From CAZWES01 sp964632395 (GTDB lineage Bacteria > Patescibacteriota > Gracilibacteria > Peribacterales > Peribacteraceae): a stretch of DNA of 64,000 bases. The stretch covers positions 5,999-69,998 of the forward strand of contig CAZWES010000002.1 in NCBI GenBank assembly GCA_964632395.1, given 5' to 3'. This document shows, in pieces, positions 8,403 through 15,945 of the stretch (positions are counted from its first letter, which is position 1; the number at the start of each line of letters is the position of its first letter). The translations under genes were made by a program, and so were the position numbers. A model generated the notes under the pieces. It did no database searches and had not been told where the DNA came from. It worked only from the letters and a program-made list of their open reading frames with translations.

Positions 8403-8505
8403 TTTAGCAACATTGCCTTGAAAGCAGTTGGCAATTAGCTTATTGGCAATTGGCTATTTTAGTAGCCAATTGCTAACTGCTAATTGCTAATTGCCAAAGC
8501 GAAGC
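8403..8505. repeat. Palindromic word-repeat insertion in 16S V2 region
   Basis: The V2 helix is extended by about 100 nt that fold into a long imperfect hairpin closed by GCTTCGCTTT/AAAGCGAAGC. Its arms consist of repeats of the word gcaattagc/gccaattgc. The same words occur in the leader upstream of the gene (8861-9036). The position and form resemble rRNA intervening sequences, but here the insert is in 16S. Confidence 0.8.
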
Positions 8506-8645
8506 GCAGGACTATCCGGTATTAGCCAATCTTTCGACTGGTTATCCCTGAGTTCGGGGCAGGTTCCAACGTGTTACGCAGCCGTTCGCCACTCGCGCCT
8601 CACTGTGGGTTCCACTTGATGATTGATTTATTTTTTCCTGCACAA

Positions 8646-8733
8646 TGAGCGAGCGAATGGATAATGCATAATTGATAATGGATAATTATTTTCGTTCATT
8701 CTCAATTATCCATTATCAATTATCAATTCGCAC
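8646..8733. repeat. Palindromic word-repeat insertion in 16S V1 region
   Basis: The V1 helix (near E. coli position 80) holds an inserted hairpin of about 85 nt whose arms repeat the words attgataatggataatt and its complement, closed by GAGCGAGCGAA-like bases. The region between CAAGTCG and GTGGCGAACGG is about 200 nt instead of about 50. Confidence 0.8.
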
Positions 8734-8860
8734 GCGCCCAAAGGACGAGAAAAATGACATCAAGCGTGACCGAAACCAACAGTGAGACGCGCGTGCGACT
8801 TGCATGTGTTAGGCGCACCGCTAGCGTTCACTCTGAGCCAGGATCAAACTCTTCAAAATA

Positions 8861-9036
8861 GCAATTGGCAATTGGCTATTAGCTAGCAACAGTTGCAACT
8901 GCTTGAAAGAGCTGAAAGCTCAAAAGATCATTTTATACAGATGATCAAAAACTGTTTATTCTCTAGGAATAGAGCAACTGACGAATCGACATAAAGCCAA
9001 TAGCCAAATGCCAAAAGCCAATTGCTATTTTAGACT
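8861..9036 (-). repeat. Inverted word repeats in the 16S leader
   Basis: The leader immediately 5' of the 16S gene contains two opposed blocks of the word aatagcaattggc (8861-8887 and 8998-9034) that can pair across about 110 nt. The words match those of the V2 insertion. The structure could form a processing stem, or be another copy of the same element. Confidence 0.65.
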
Positions 9037-9132
9037 TCTCTACTCTGCAATGATGTGAAGGATCGCCACGAGGACGCCCTTCATCATCTCAGCCTACCTC
9101 TCCCCACAGGAAAATGCGTCCATAGCCTACGT

Positions 9133-9160
9133 ATGGTAGATATTAGTACAGAGAAGTCAA
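9133..9160 (-). promoter_or_regulatory. Candidate 16S rRNA promoter
   Basis: On the minus strand TTGACT is followed after 16 nt by TACCAT, about 265 nt upstream of the 16S 5' end. The leader then holds a stem GGACGC/GCGTCC (about 9076-9122) and the paired word blocks. The -10 match is only moderate. The rest of 8861-9190 contains no gene. Confidence 0.4.
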
Positions 9161-9190
9161 GAAATTTTGTTGACGGAATTGTGGGTTGTA

Positions 9191-10552
9191 TTACTCGCAA
9201 TCCGCCGGACAGTAGAGCGGACCACAATCATCCGTACATCCCATATTAGTGCAATCAGAGGAAGTACACTCTTCATATGCATCACAACGGCTATCTCCGC
9301 AAATTGCACAAACATCTTCCTCGGAATCACCACGACGATATATTTCACAACGCTTTGCGGGTGCTACACAATCTTGCGGACAGCTTCCAACTTTGCATTC
9401 TCCCGTGACACACTGCTCTCCATCTGGACAATCGCCGATCTCCTCACATTCATCCACCTCGCCTTCCTCGCAAATACCATTGCCACACTCAGGCATATCA
9501 GGTGGATTCAACATGCAGAAACCTCGTTCGCACACAGCACTACGTGGAGCACAACCTACACAAGAACCTGGGTTGTTAAGTGTCGCTTCTTCTCCTGGGC
9601 ATGCTCTGATGTAATCCGCAATTGCTATTTTTACATCTCCAAGAGCGCCCGTGCTTACTGGTTTTCCACACGTCATGAATGGGCCACAAGCGCGGACAAG
9701 CACGGAGCAATCATCGTCTGTTCTGCATGCGCGCTTGCTGCGGATTAGATCTGCAAGTTTCTGTTCACGATCTTCACATGACTGCGATCCTGAAGGACAC
9801 GGATTGAATTCGCAATTGAGAGCTGCATTTCGAACAACATCCGATCCATCGGGACAAATTTTTACGTCCTCGGGACACCCCGCCCCTGGAAAGATATCTT
9901 CGATACATTCTTTGTATTCTTGCGTTAATGTCCAATCGCATTGGCCATTCGCCTGTCGCTCACAAACTGATTTCTTAAAGCATCTGTACTCATCATGAAA
10001 CTCACATGTGCTAGTGAGGTCATCTCCTTCTTCGCCACAAAGCTGCCCACTACATCCGCCAATAACGCACTTCTTTTTAGCAACAGGAACAGGTTTTGGC
10101 TTGAATTCTTTAAGGCACTCCGCACTACATCCATCCCCACTCACAACATTCCCATCATCACACTGCTCACCAATCTGTTTTTGACCGTCTCCACAACGCC
10201 CGAGGTTCATCATATCCCTTAGTTTTGCAATCTGCTCACGCAATGGCTGAACGACTGATTGATCATAGCGATGCAGCATAGTGACAACTTGTCCGCGCGT
10301 GACGGGGTCGTTCGGTCCAAATCGACCATCATCGTATCCTTTTACTATCCCCTTGCGAGCCATTGCGGCCGCGGGAGCATTGTAATAAGCCTGATGCTCA
10401 ACATCATTGAAGAACGCAGCACCGCCGGCATCGTCGGCTTGGGTGGAAATGAGATGGAGGCTGGCAAAGGCGCCTGCTCCAATAACAAATATGGTGAGAG
10501 CGGAGGTGGTGGGTTTCATGGTGAGGATGATTCTACCACAATTCTCACTCAT
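9191..10552 (-). CDS. Secreted cysteine-rich protein with an SLH segment
   Basis: A protein of 442-453 residues. Two starts are possible: the ATG at 10552, which overlaps the upstream stop as ATGAGTGA behind a GAAGAGG, or M-K-P-T-T at 10519, which puts a signal peptide at the very start. After the signal comes one S-layer homology segment (G-I-V-K-G-Y-D-D-G-R-F-G-P-N-D-P-V-T-R-G), then a DUF4215-type disulfide repeat (G-E-Q-C-D-D-G-N..G-D-G-C-S). About 300 residues with more than 40 cysteines follow (N-G-I-C-E-E-G-E and C-P-A-D-C type units). It is likely exported and bound to the cell envelope through the SLH part; the ligand is unknown. It is probably co-transcribed with the gene before it. 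Confidence 0.8.
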   Translation of the reverse strand: MSENCGRIILTMKPTTSALTIFVIGAGAFASLHLISTQADDAGGAAFFNDVEHQAYYNAPAAAMARKGIVKGYDDGRFGPNDPVTRGQVVTMLHRYDQSVVQPLREQIAKLRDMMNLGRCGDGQKQIGEQCDDGNVVSGDGCSAECLKEFKPKPVPVAKKKCVIGGCSGQLCGEEGDDLTSTCEFHDEYRCFKKSVCERQANGQCDWTLTQEYKECIEDIFPGAGCPEDVKICPDGSDVVRNAALNCEFNPCPSGSQSCEDREQKLADLIRSKRACRTDDDCSVLVRACGPFMTCGKPVSTGALGDVKIAIADYIRACPGEEATLNNPGSCVGCAPRSAVCERGFCMLNPPDMPECGNGICEEGEVDECEEIGDCPDGEQCVTGECKVGSCPQDCVAPAKRCEIYRRGDSEEDVCAICGDSRCDAYEECTSSDCTNMGCTDDCGPLYCPADCE

Positions 10553-11030
10553 CTACCTCTTCACCCCAAGCATTCACAAGCCTCTCCCTCGCATGCTGAT
10601 CGGGGTCGCCGCTAGTAGGCAAATTACCATCGGCATGCATGTGCATAGCAACCTCACCAAAAATGACTTTTCTGAATCTATTCTCAAATAACTCTGCCAA
10701 CTCATCGTAATCAACATATCCATCACTCCATTCTTCTTCTGCCCGCGATACTTGATCCCTAAAATCCGCTTGCCTTCGATCACACTCATGAAAATCTGCA
10801 AGCAAGCTTACATCGACCGGTTTTCCCTCATCTCTACATTTATTGATAAGGTTATTCATACGGTCTCTGACTTCTCCGAGCCTCCTCCACCAATGGGGAG
10901 CCTTGCCATCACCATACTGTATGGGTGCGTAAACACCCCATCTCTGCCTCTGCTCTGGCGTGAGCTCGGTAGGAATAAAAGCTTCCTGATCTTTGACTCT
11001 AGGCCTCTTGGACTTCTTAGTGTCTAACAT
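10545..11030 (-). CDS. Hypothetical protein
   Basis: A 161-residue soluble protein, charged, with many Trp, Arg and Asp residues (H-W-W-R-R-L-G-E-V). I recognise no family. Its stop overlaps the start of the SLH/Cys-rich gene, so the two probably form an operon. A GAAGAGG just before the overlap is one of the few Shine-Dalgarno-like sequences in the window. No signal peptide is visible, so it should stay in the cytoplasm. Confidence 0.6.
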   Translation of the reverse strand: MLDTKKSKRPRVKDQEAFIPTELTPEQRQRWGVYAPIQYGDGKAPHWWRRLGEVRDRMNNLINKCRDEGKPVDVSLLADFHECDRRQADFRDQVSRAEEEWSDGYVDYDELAELFENRFRKVIFGEVAMHMHADGNLPTSGDPDQHARERLVNAWGEEVDE

Positions 11031-11110
11031 AGGGGGAGAATTCTCATATATTTTACACCCCCTGTCCAGAAGAATGTGTGTTTTTTATACAGAGAGATAC
11101 GTACGTACGA

Positions 11111-11179
11111 TACAATGCAGGCAATCACGATGAGGGGACACACCTAGGTTCTGTCCGACGGTTAATGTCCCTCGTTTTT
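11111..11179 (+). terminator. Possible short transcript ending in a terminator-like hairpin
   Basis: A TACAAT hexamer (11111) is followed by a stem GAGGGGACA (11132-11140) / TGTCCCTC (11166-11173) and a run of five T. This could be a small RNA unit or only the terminator of something weak; no -35 is convincing. Confidence 0.35.
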
Positions 11180-11183
11180 GGCA

Positions 11184-11211
11184 TTGACTACCAAAAATTC
11201 CGTGATAGAAT
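11184..11211 (+). promoter_or_regulatory. Promoter of the small RNA at 11218
   Basis: TTGACT (11184-11189) and TAGAAT (11206-11211) are separated by 16 nt, a strong sigma-70 type promoter on the plus strand. No plus-strand protein gene follows; the first 70 nt downstream form a compact RNA fold with a terminator. Confidence 0.7.
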
Positions 11212-11217
11212 GTTCTC

Positions 11218-11286
11218 GAGGGTGGGAAACCGCCCGTTATCAACCGCCCGTTGATGGACCCTCTCCTAAAGACGGGCTTTTTTGTA
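11218..11286 (+). ncRNA. Candidate structured small RNA, antisense to the 3' end of the NYN gene
   Basis: The predicted transcript of about 68 nt closes with GAGGGT/ACCCTC. Inside are a GGG/CCC hairpin and a perfect ATCAAC-CGCCC-GTTGAT hairpin, giving a three-way junction. The tail GACGGGC followed by seven T can pair with either of two copies of CCGCCCGTT, so the terminator stem competes with the junction. A strong promoter precedes it. Bases 11240-11286 are antisense to the end of the NYN nuclease gene. It matches no riboswitch or housekeeping RNA that I can recall. Confidence 0.6.
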
Positions 11287-11794
11287 CCTGTAATCGTTCC
11301 ACATACATTCTCAGCTTTTTGATGTTCACAAATTTGTTGCTGACATGAATGAGCTCACGAGAAACATGATGACGCGTCGATATCACAACAATATGCTTCC
11401 CGCTCCTTCGAAGATATTTTAAAAGAGCACAAAAATCGCTATCGCCTGAAAATAGTACAAGCGTATCGTAGTGCGAAATCATCCTCATAGAATCAACAGC
11501 AATTTCAACATCGAAATTTGCTTTCCTTACATCACCCTGCTCGACATCTGAAATAACCTTGAGAGGCTTTGTAACCAACACATAACCCATGCGACGAAGG
11601 AAAGAAAAGAATGTTCCTTGGTTAGCTGTCTTGTGATCTACACAATAGTACCTAATCTGGTACATTTGATTTCGCTCAAACAGACGTTTCAAGAGACAAT
11701 AATCAACATGCCACTCAAGATTCTTAAGAGAGCGTTCCAAATTTGCAGCGTCTATGCAAACAAATACTTTGCCAGTGATGTACTGTTGAATCAT
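11240..11794 (-). CDS. NYN-domain (PIN-like) ribonuclease, LabA/Limkain type
   Basis: A 184-residue protein with the NYN fold: the first acidic strand V-F-V-C-I-D-A-A-N, a central K-A-N-F-D-V-E-I-A-V-D, and the S-G-D-S-D-F motif near residue 118. These supply the Asp cluster that binds a metal ion in this nuclease family. Such proteins are thought to cut or process RNA. The last 15 residues (from V-Q-K-S-P-S) are encoded antisense to the small RNA at 11218-11286 and look like an unstructured extension. The gene stands alone between ComM (same strand) and the small RNA. Confidence 0.85.
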   Translation of the reverse strand: MIQQYITGKVFVCIDAANLERSLKNLEWHVDYCLLKRLFERNQMYQIRYYCVDHKTANQGTFFSFLRRMGYVLVTKPLKVISDVEQGDVRKANFDVEIAVDSMRMISHYDTLVLFSGDSDFCALLKYLRRSGKHIVVISTRHHVSRELIHVSNKFVNIKKLRMYVERLQVQKSPSLGEGPSTGG

Positions 11795-11808
11795 GATAGA
11801 TAGGAAAA

Positions 11809-13308
11809 TTACCCAGGCACAACACTCTGCCTATACTGCAACGCCTCCGCCACATGCTCCTGCCGTATCGCATCAGATGACTCCAAATCCGCAATCGTCC
11901 TCGCCACCTTTATCATTCGATGGAACGCACGCATGGAAAGACCCAAACGACGTACTGCCTGAGTAAGCAGCGACTCGGACTCATCATCAAGCGGACAAAG
12001 TTTTTCAATCGCACGAACATCCATCTGCGCATTTACCTGAATGGAAGACTCGGAAAATCTTTTATTCTGACGATCACGCGCACCCATCACTCTCTTTTTA
12101 ACAGACTCCGTTGTTTCACCACGCGGCCCACGACGGCTTCGGATATCCTCTATGTCCACAGGCTGCACATCAATCGTTAAATCCATTCGATCAAGCAGCG
12201 GTGCACTGATCTTGCGCTGAATCCTTTGAGCACTTCCTGCGGCAAACTGCGGAGGATTCATCGCAGCAACAAGAATGAAGTTTGCGGGGAAGGAAACGCT
12301 TCCACTCGCACGTGTGATTGTGATAGTGCGATCTTCCAATGGCTGACGGAGCACCTCCAAGACCTGTACCGGAAACTCCGCAAGCTCATCCAAAAACAAA
12401 ACACCGTGATGTGCCAGGCTTATCTCGCCGGGACCCGGCATTCTCCCGCCGCCGACGATGCTTACTCCACTCGCCGTGTGATGAACACATCGGAACGGAC
12501 GATTTTCGATCAGCGGAACATCGCGCGGAAGCAGATCTGCAACTGAGTAAATCTGAGTGACTTCCAAAGATTCCTCACGCGTGAGTGGCGGGAGGATTCC
12601 ACGGAACGCTTTTGCAAGCAAAGTTTTCCCCGCACCCGGTGCGCCGCTCATTAAAACATTGTGCCCACCGGCCGCTGCAATCTCGAGCGCGCGCTTTGCA
12701 GTCTCCTGTCCGTGCACATCTGCAAAATCCACAAGATCATCAAAACCCTTCGGTGCGCTTGCAGGGGGATCTATCTTTGGAGGATTTACCTCACGCATCA
12801 AAATCATAAGGAGTTCCGAAAGTGTTTCTGGTGCGACAACTTCGATCCCCGGAACAAGTGCCGCCTCCGGTCCATTGGTTGCCGGAACCACAACTCGCTT
12901 CATCCCTTTTGCACGAGCTGCAAGTGCAACGGGTAAAACTCCGGAAACGTGACGCAGTGAAGCATCCAGTGCAAGCTCGCCGATAAAAACAGTATCCGAA
13001 AAACTATCCGGATCCATATCGAGCTCGCCGGAGGCAAGCAGCATCCCGACTGCCATCGGCAGATCAAAACGCGGACCCACCTTCCTTATATCCGCAGGTG
13101 CAAGGTTGATGGTTGTTCTGCGCGAGCCCGGAAACCACATTCCACTGTTTCGTATGGCAGAGCGGATACGCTCCTTGCTCTCCTGAACAGCAGTATCCCC
13201 GAGCCCCACAATCGTCATGCCACTCATACCTCTACTTACGTCAGTTTCTACTGTGACGAGTTCTGAGTGGAGGCCAATAGTTGCAAAAGAATAAATGCGT
13301 GCAAGCAT
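11809..13308 (-). CDS. comM: YifB/ComM-family Mg-chelatase-like AAA ATPase
   Basis: A 499-residue protein from the start M-L-A-R-I-Y-S. It has the N-terminal ChlI-like domain (T-I-V-G-L-G-D-T-A-V-Q-E-S-K-E-R), Walker A G-A-P-G-A-G-K-T near residue 225, Walker B F-L-D-E-L near 305 and the C-terminal Mg_chelatase_C region (S-M-R-A-F-H-R-M-I-K-V-A-R). ComM is a hexameric helicase that promotes branch migration during integration of transformed DNA. With the ComEC-like protein at 45542 and two pilin genes it hints at natural DNA uptake. The 36 residues upstream of this start do not match the family and are excluded. Confidence 0.93.
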   Translation of the reverse strand: MLARIYSFATIGLHSELVTVETDVSRGMSGMTIVGLGDTAVQESKERIRSAIRNSGMWFPGSRRTTINLAPADIRKVGPRFDLPMAVGMLLASGELDMDPDSFSDTVFIGELALDASLRHVSGVLPVALAARAKGMKRVVVPATNGPEAALVPGIEVVAPETLSELLMILMREVNPPKIDPPASAPKGFDDLVDFADVHGQETAKRALEIAAAGGHNVLMSGAPGAGKTLLAKAFRGILPPLTREESLEVTQIYSVADLLPRDVPLIENRPFRCVHHTASGVSIVGGGRMPGPGEISLAHHGVLFLDELAEFPVQVLEVLRQPLEDRTITITRASGSVSFPANFILVAAMNPPQFAAGSAQRIQRKISAPLLDRMDLTIDVQPVDIEDIRSRRGPRGETTESVKKRVMGARDRQNKRFSESSIQVNAQMDVRAIEKLCPLDDESESLLTQAVRRLGLSMRAFHRMIKVARTIADLESSDAIRQEHVAEALQYRQSVVPG

Positions 13309-13404
13309 AATCAGTTTGGGAAAGATAGGTGTAGTGTACTTTCGTACACCTTGTATGTCAACCCTTTTATTTGGGGATCCTTGAGATGACTGGGGCCGAT
13401 CGGA

Positions 13405-13525
13405 GAAAATTTCCAAGCTTCAAGTTCCAAGTTCCAAAAAAACTCCAAGCCCCAAATTCCAAATGTTCCTTATTTTTAAATTTTTGGAACTTTTTGGAAC
13501 TTGTAGCTTGGTACTTGGAGTTTAT
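13405..13525. repeat. AT-rich word-type inverted repeat (ttccaagttccaa family)
   Basis: About 120 bp: the left arm repeats ttccaag/ttccaaattcc words, the right arm carries tttttggaacttgtagcttgg. It fills the gap between the divergent comM and XRE genes. A related set of words (caaattccaaa) forms the outer arms of the nested elements at 14061 and 22597. Nothing else is visible in 13309-13678 except a TAGAAT hexamer near 13637. Confidence 0.75.
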
Positions 13526-13678
13526 GTCCAGGTCAAACAACGAAAATGTGCTTACAGTTTTTGTTCTCCAATCGCACCTCTTCAAAATACGTCAACAAAA
13601 ACAGGGACAAACTGCTTGCTAAATCATTTCTGATACGTAGAATGCGCTGGACTCAAAAACATTTTTCCCACTCTCGCT

Positions 13679-13903
13679 ATGGCTCAGATGTCTATCAAGA
13701 ATCGTATCCGCGTCCTAAGGTTCGAAAAACACATGACTCAGGAAGAGCTTGCGATTCGCGTGGGCGTAAGCCGCCAGACCATCATGAGCATAGAAAACGG
13801 GAACACAAACCCATCCGTGCTTTTGGCATTCAAGATTGCAAAGGCGTTGGAAGCGGAGATTACGGAGGTTTTCGAAGTCGAGGGAAAATTAATTCCAGTA
13901 TAA
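13679..13903 (+). CDS. XRE-family transcriptional regulator, single HTH
   Basis: A protein of 71-74 residues (start M-A-Q-M-S or M-S-I-K) consisting almost entirely of a Cro/C1-type helix-turn-helix: R-I-R-V-L-R-F-E-K-H-M-T-Q-E-E-L-A, then V-G-V-S-R-Q-T-I-M-S-I-E-N-G and N-P-S-V-L-L-A-F-K-I-A-K-A. The short form resembles YozG-like regulators, which bind an operator as dimers. No partner gene is adjacent: an AT-rich repeat precedes it and another follows. A TAGAAT about 40 nt upstream may be its -10 box. Confidence 0.85.
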   Translation: MAQMSIKNRIRVLRFEKHMTQEELAIRVGVSRQTIMSIENGNTNPSVLLAFKIAKALEAEITEVFEVEGKLIPV

Positions 13904-13924
13904 AAATAATAACGAAGTGTATGC

Positions 13925-14245
13925 GTGTATCAACCCCGAGACCCGGCGAAGCGGGATCGCCAACTTAGTTATTTCCATGATCTGCCAATAATGTGATGCG
14001 AGAACACCGCGAAGACGGGTCGAAGGCAAATTGATACCGGTTTGATCCCTTTACCAAGAAAGCACCAAATTCCAAATTCCAAAAGAATCTCAAATTCCAA
14101 ATCTCAAAGAGTTTTGTAATTTGAGATTCTCGCCTTCGCGTAGCCGGATCGCCAACGTGATGCAAGAATGCATATGATAAGTTGGCGATACCGCTACGGC
14201 GGAGCGAGGTGGAATTCTTTTGGAATTTGGTGCTTGGAATTTTCT
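13925..14245. repeat. Nested palindromic element, copy 1
   Basis: Outer AT-rich arms of caaattccaaa/tttggaattt words (about 14061-14245) enclose a GC-rich inner hairpin (14129-14210) running from CTCGCCTTCGCGTAGCCGG to its near complement ending GGCGGAGCGAGG. A partial GC-rich relative (CCCGGCGAAGCGGGATCGCC) lies at 13937-13960. Closely similar inner hairpins occur at 22621-22704 and 50129-50211, each inside AT-rich arms. Confidence 0.85.
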
Positions 14246-14251
14246 ACAAGG

Positions 14252-14257
14252 TATACT
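14252..14257 (+). promoter_or_regulatory. -10 hexamer of a probably leaderless transcript
   Basis: TATACT ends 6 nt before the ATG at 14264. The hexamer lies at the outer edge of the nested repeat, so the element may have supplied or altered the promoter. No clear -35 is visible. Confidence 0.55.
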
Positions 14258-14263
14258 TCCAAC

Positions 14264-15928
14264 ATGCAGAAGCCCTGCCCCGACTGCAGCAAACTCTTCG
14301 ACATCCCGGAAGATGATCAGCGCTTTTACAAAAAAATTGACGTCCCGCCCCCGCGCTGTTGCCCGCAATGCCGCTTCGTTCGCAGGTTAAATGAGCGCAA
14401 TTCGCGTGTGTTGTATAAAAGAAAATGTGACCTCACCGGAAAAGAGTTCATTTCACCATACCATCCGGACCATATTTTCCCTGTATACGCGCCGGAGGCG
14501 TGGTGGAGTGACAAGTGGGATCCGATGGATTACGGCAAAGATTTTGATTTTTCCAGGAACTTCTTCGAACAATTTGATGAATTGCAGAACCGTGTCCCTC
14601 ATCAGGGACAATTCGTAATCTCTGGCACGATGGAAAATTGCGATTACGTGAACTGTGCGGGTTACATCAAAAACTGCTACCTGATTGCCGAGGCAGATTA
14701 CGATGAGAATTGTTACTACGGAAATCGCCTCTTCCACAACGTAAGCCTGGTGGATTGTTCAAACTGTTACGAAGATCAATATTGCTACGAATGCATCGAC
14801 TGCAGGAACTGCAACAACACGAGGTACTCGCAGGATAGTGAGAACTGCTTTGATAGCTTTTTCCTAAAAAGCTGCATCGGGTGCCGGGACTGCATTGCAT
14901 GCATCAACCAACAGCAAAAGCAGTACATGATATTCAATGAACAACTGAGTAAAGATGAATACGAAGCCAGAAAAGCAGAGATGAAACTCGATACGTATTC
15001 CGGCATTCAAAAAGCACGCAAAGAAGCAGACGAGTTCTTTCTGAAATATCCGCACAAGAATCTGCAGAACAAACACAATGAGAATTGCTCCGGGAATTAC
15101 CTATATGACTCAAAAAACTCATTTGAATGTTACGACTGCAAGGATCTTGAGGACTGTAAATATTGTGCACGTGTCTTTAGTGTTAAATCATCTATGGATT
15201 ACACATCATGGGGAGATAAATCGGAATGCATGTACCAGAGTGCTGCATGCGGGGATAACGGGTATAACCTCAAGTTCTGCACAACTTGTACAACTAACAA
15301 TACCAACCTGGAGTATTGCGGTCACTCAACAGGATGCAGCGATTGCTTTGGTTGTGTTGGTTTGAAGAGAAAAAAGTACTGCATTTTTAACAAGCAATAC
15401 TCACAGGAGGAATATGAAAAGTTGAAGGATAAAATAATCGCACACATGCGTGAAACCGGTGAGTACGGAGAATACTTCCCGAAAGAGCTTTGCCCATATG
15501 GTTATAACGAAACACTTGCACAGGAATGCTTTCCGCTTAAGAAAGAAGAAGCCATCGCAAAAGGATACAAATGGCACGATAGCAAACAGGAAGCTCCTGA
15601 TGTTAAAAAAATCATTCCAGCAGAAAGGTTGCCAGAAAAGATTGAAGATATCCCCGAAGATGTTTTGAATTGGGCAATAACATGCGAGCGTTCAGGTAGA
15701 CCATTTAGAATCGTCAGGCAGGAATATGCCTTCTACAGGAAAATGCAGATCCCCGTACCACATCTCCATCCAGATGAGCGCCATGCGGATCGGATTGAGA
15801 GGAGGAATCCGCCGAGGCTTTGGGGGAGGAAATGCGCAAAATGCCAAAAGGGAATCCAGACAACTTACACACCTGAACGACCAGAAACCGTTTTTTGTGA
15901 AGATTGTTACCTAAAAGAGGTCTATTAG
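14264..15928 (+). CDS. Large cysteine-rich protein with zinc-ribbon-like repeats
   Basis: A 554-residue protein with about 42 cysteines, mostly as CxxC or CxC. It starts with a zinc ribbon (C-P-D-C ... C-C-P-Q-C), then a conserved block with W-W-S-D-K-W-D-P-M-D-Y-G-K-D-F-D-F. A long middle part follows in which Cys recurs every 3-6 residues together with Asn, Asp and Tyr (C-Y-E-C-I-D-C-R-N-C), and the end has another C-A-K-C ... C-E-D-C ribbon. There is no signal peptide, so it is probably cytoplasmic and loaded with Zn or Fe-S. A paralogue starts at 62816. I recall similar proteins in CPR genomes, sometimes mislabelled as CaiB/BaiF; I see no CoA-transferase features. The function is unknown. 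Confidence 0.85.
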   Translation: MQKPCPDCSKLFDIPEDDQRFYKKIDVPPPRCCPQCRFVRRLNERNSRVLYKRKCDLTGKEFISPYHPDHIFPVYAPEAWWSDKWDPMDYGKDFDFSRNFFEQFDELQNRVPHQGQFVISGTMENCDYVNCAGYIKNCYLIAEADYDENCYYGNRLFHNVSLVDCSNCYEDQYCYECIDCRNCNNTRYSQDSENCFDSFFLKSCIGCRDCIACINQQQKQYMIFNEQLSKDEYEARKAEMKLDTYSGIQKARKEADEFFLKYPHKNLQNKHNENCSGNYLYDSKNSFECYDCKDLEDCKYCARVFSVKSSMDYTSWGDKSECMYQSAACGDNGYNLKFCTTCTTNNTNLEYCGHSTGCSDCFGCVGLKRKKYCIFNKQYSQEEYEKLKDKIIAHMRETGEYGEYFPKELCPYGYNETLAQECFPLKKEEAIAKGYKWHDSKQEAPDVKKIIPAERLPEKIEDIPEDVLNWAITCERSGRPFRIVRQEYAFYRKMQIPVPHLHPDERHADRIERRNPPRLWGRKCAKCQKGIQTTYTPERPETVFCEDCYLKEVY

Positions 15929-15933
15929 CAGGG

Positions 15934-15939
15934 TATAAT
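15934..15939 (+). promoter_or_regulatory. -10 TATAAT of a probably leaderless transcript
   Basis: A perfect TATAAT is followed by six C and then the ATG at 15946, so transcription should begin at or next to the start codon. No good -35 lies at the right distance. Confidence 0.6.
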
Positions 15940-15945
15940 CCCCCC

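Noticed and set aside
8861..9190. A tRNA or 23S fragment upstream of 16S
   Set aside because: No cloverleaf or rRNA signature was found; the stretch is leader, repeat words and promoter.
9167..10222. Plus-strand frames of 64-193 codons
   Set aside because: They are antisense to the Cys-rich SLH gene, whose composition leaves stops rare on the other strand; no domain is seen.
14264..15928. CaiB/BaiF CoA-transferase annotation
   Set aside because: The protein is a Cys-rich zinc-ribbon type and has no CoA-transferase features.
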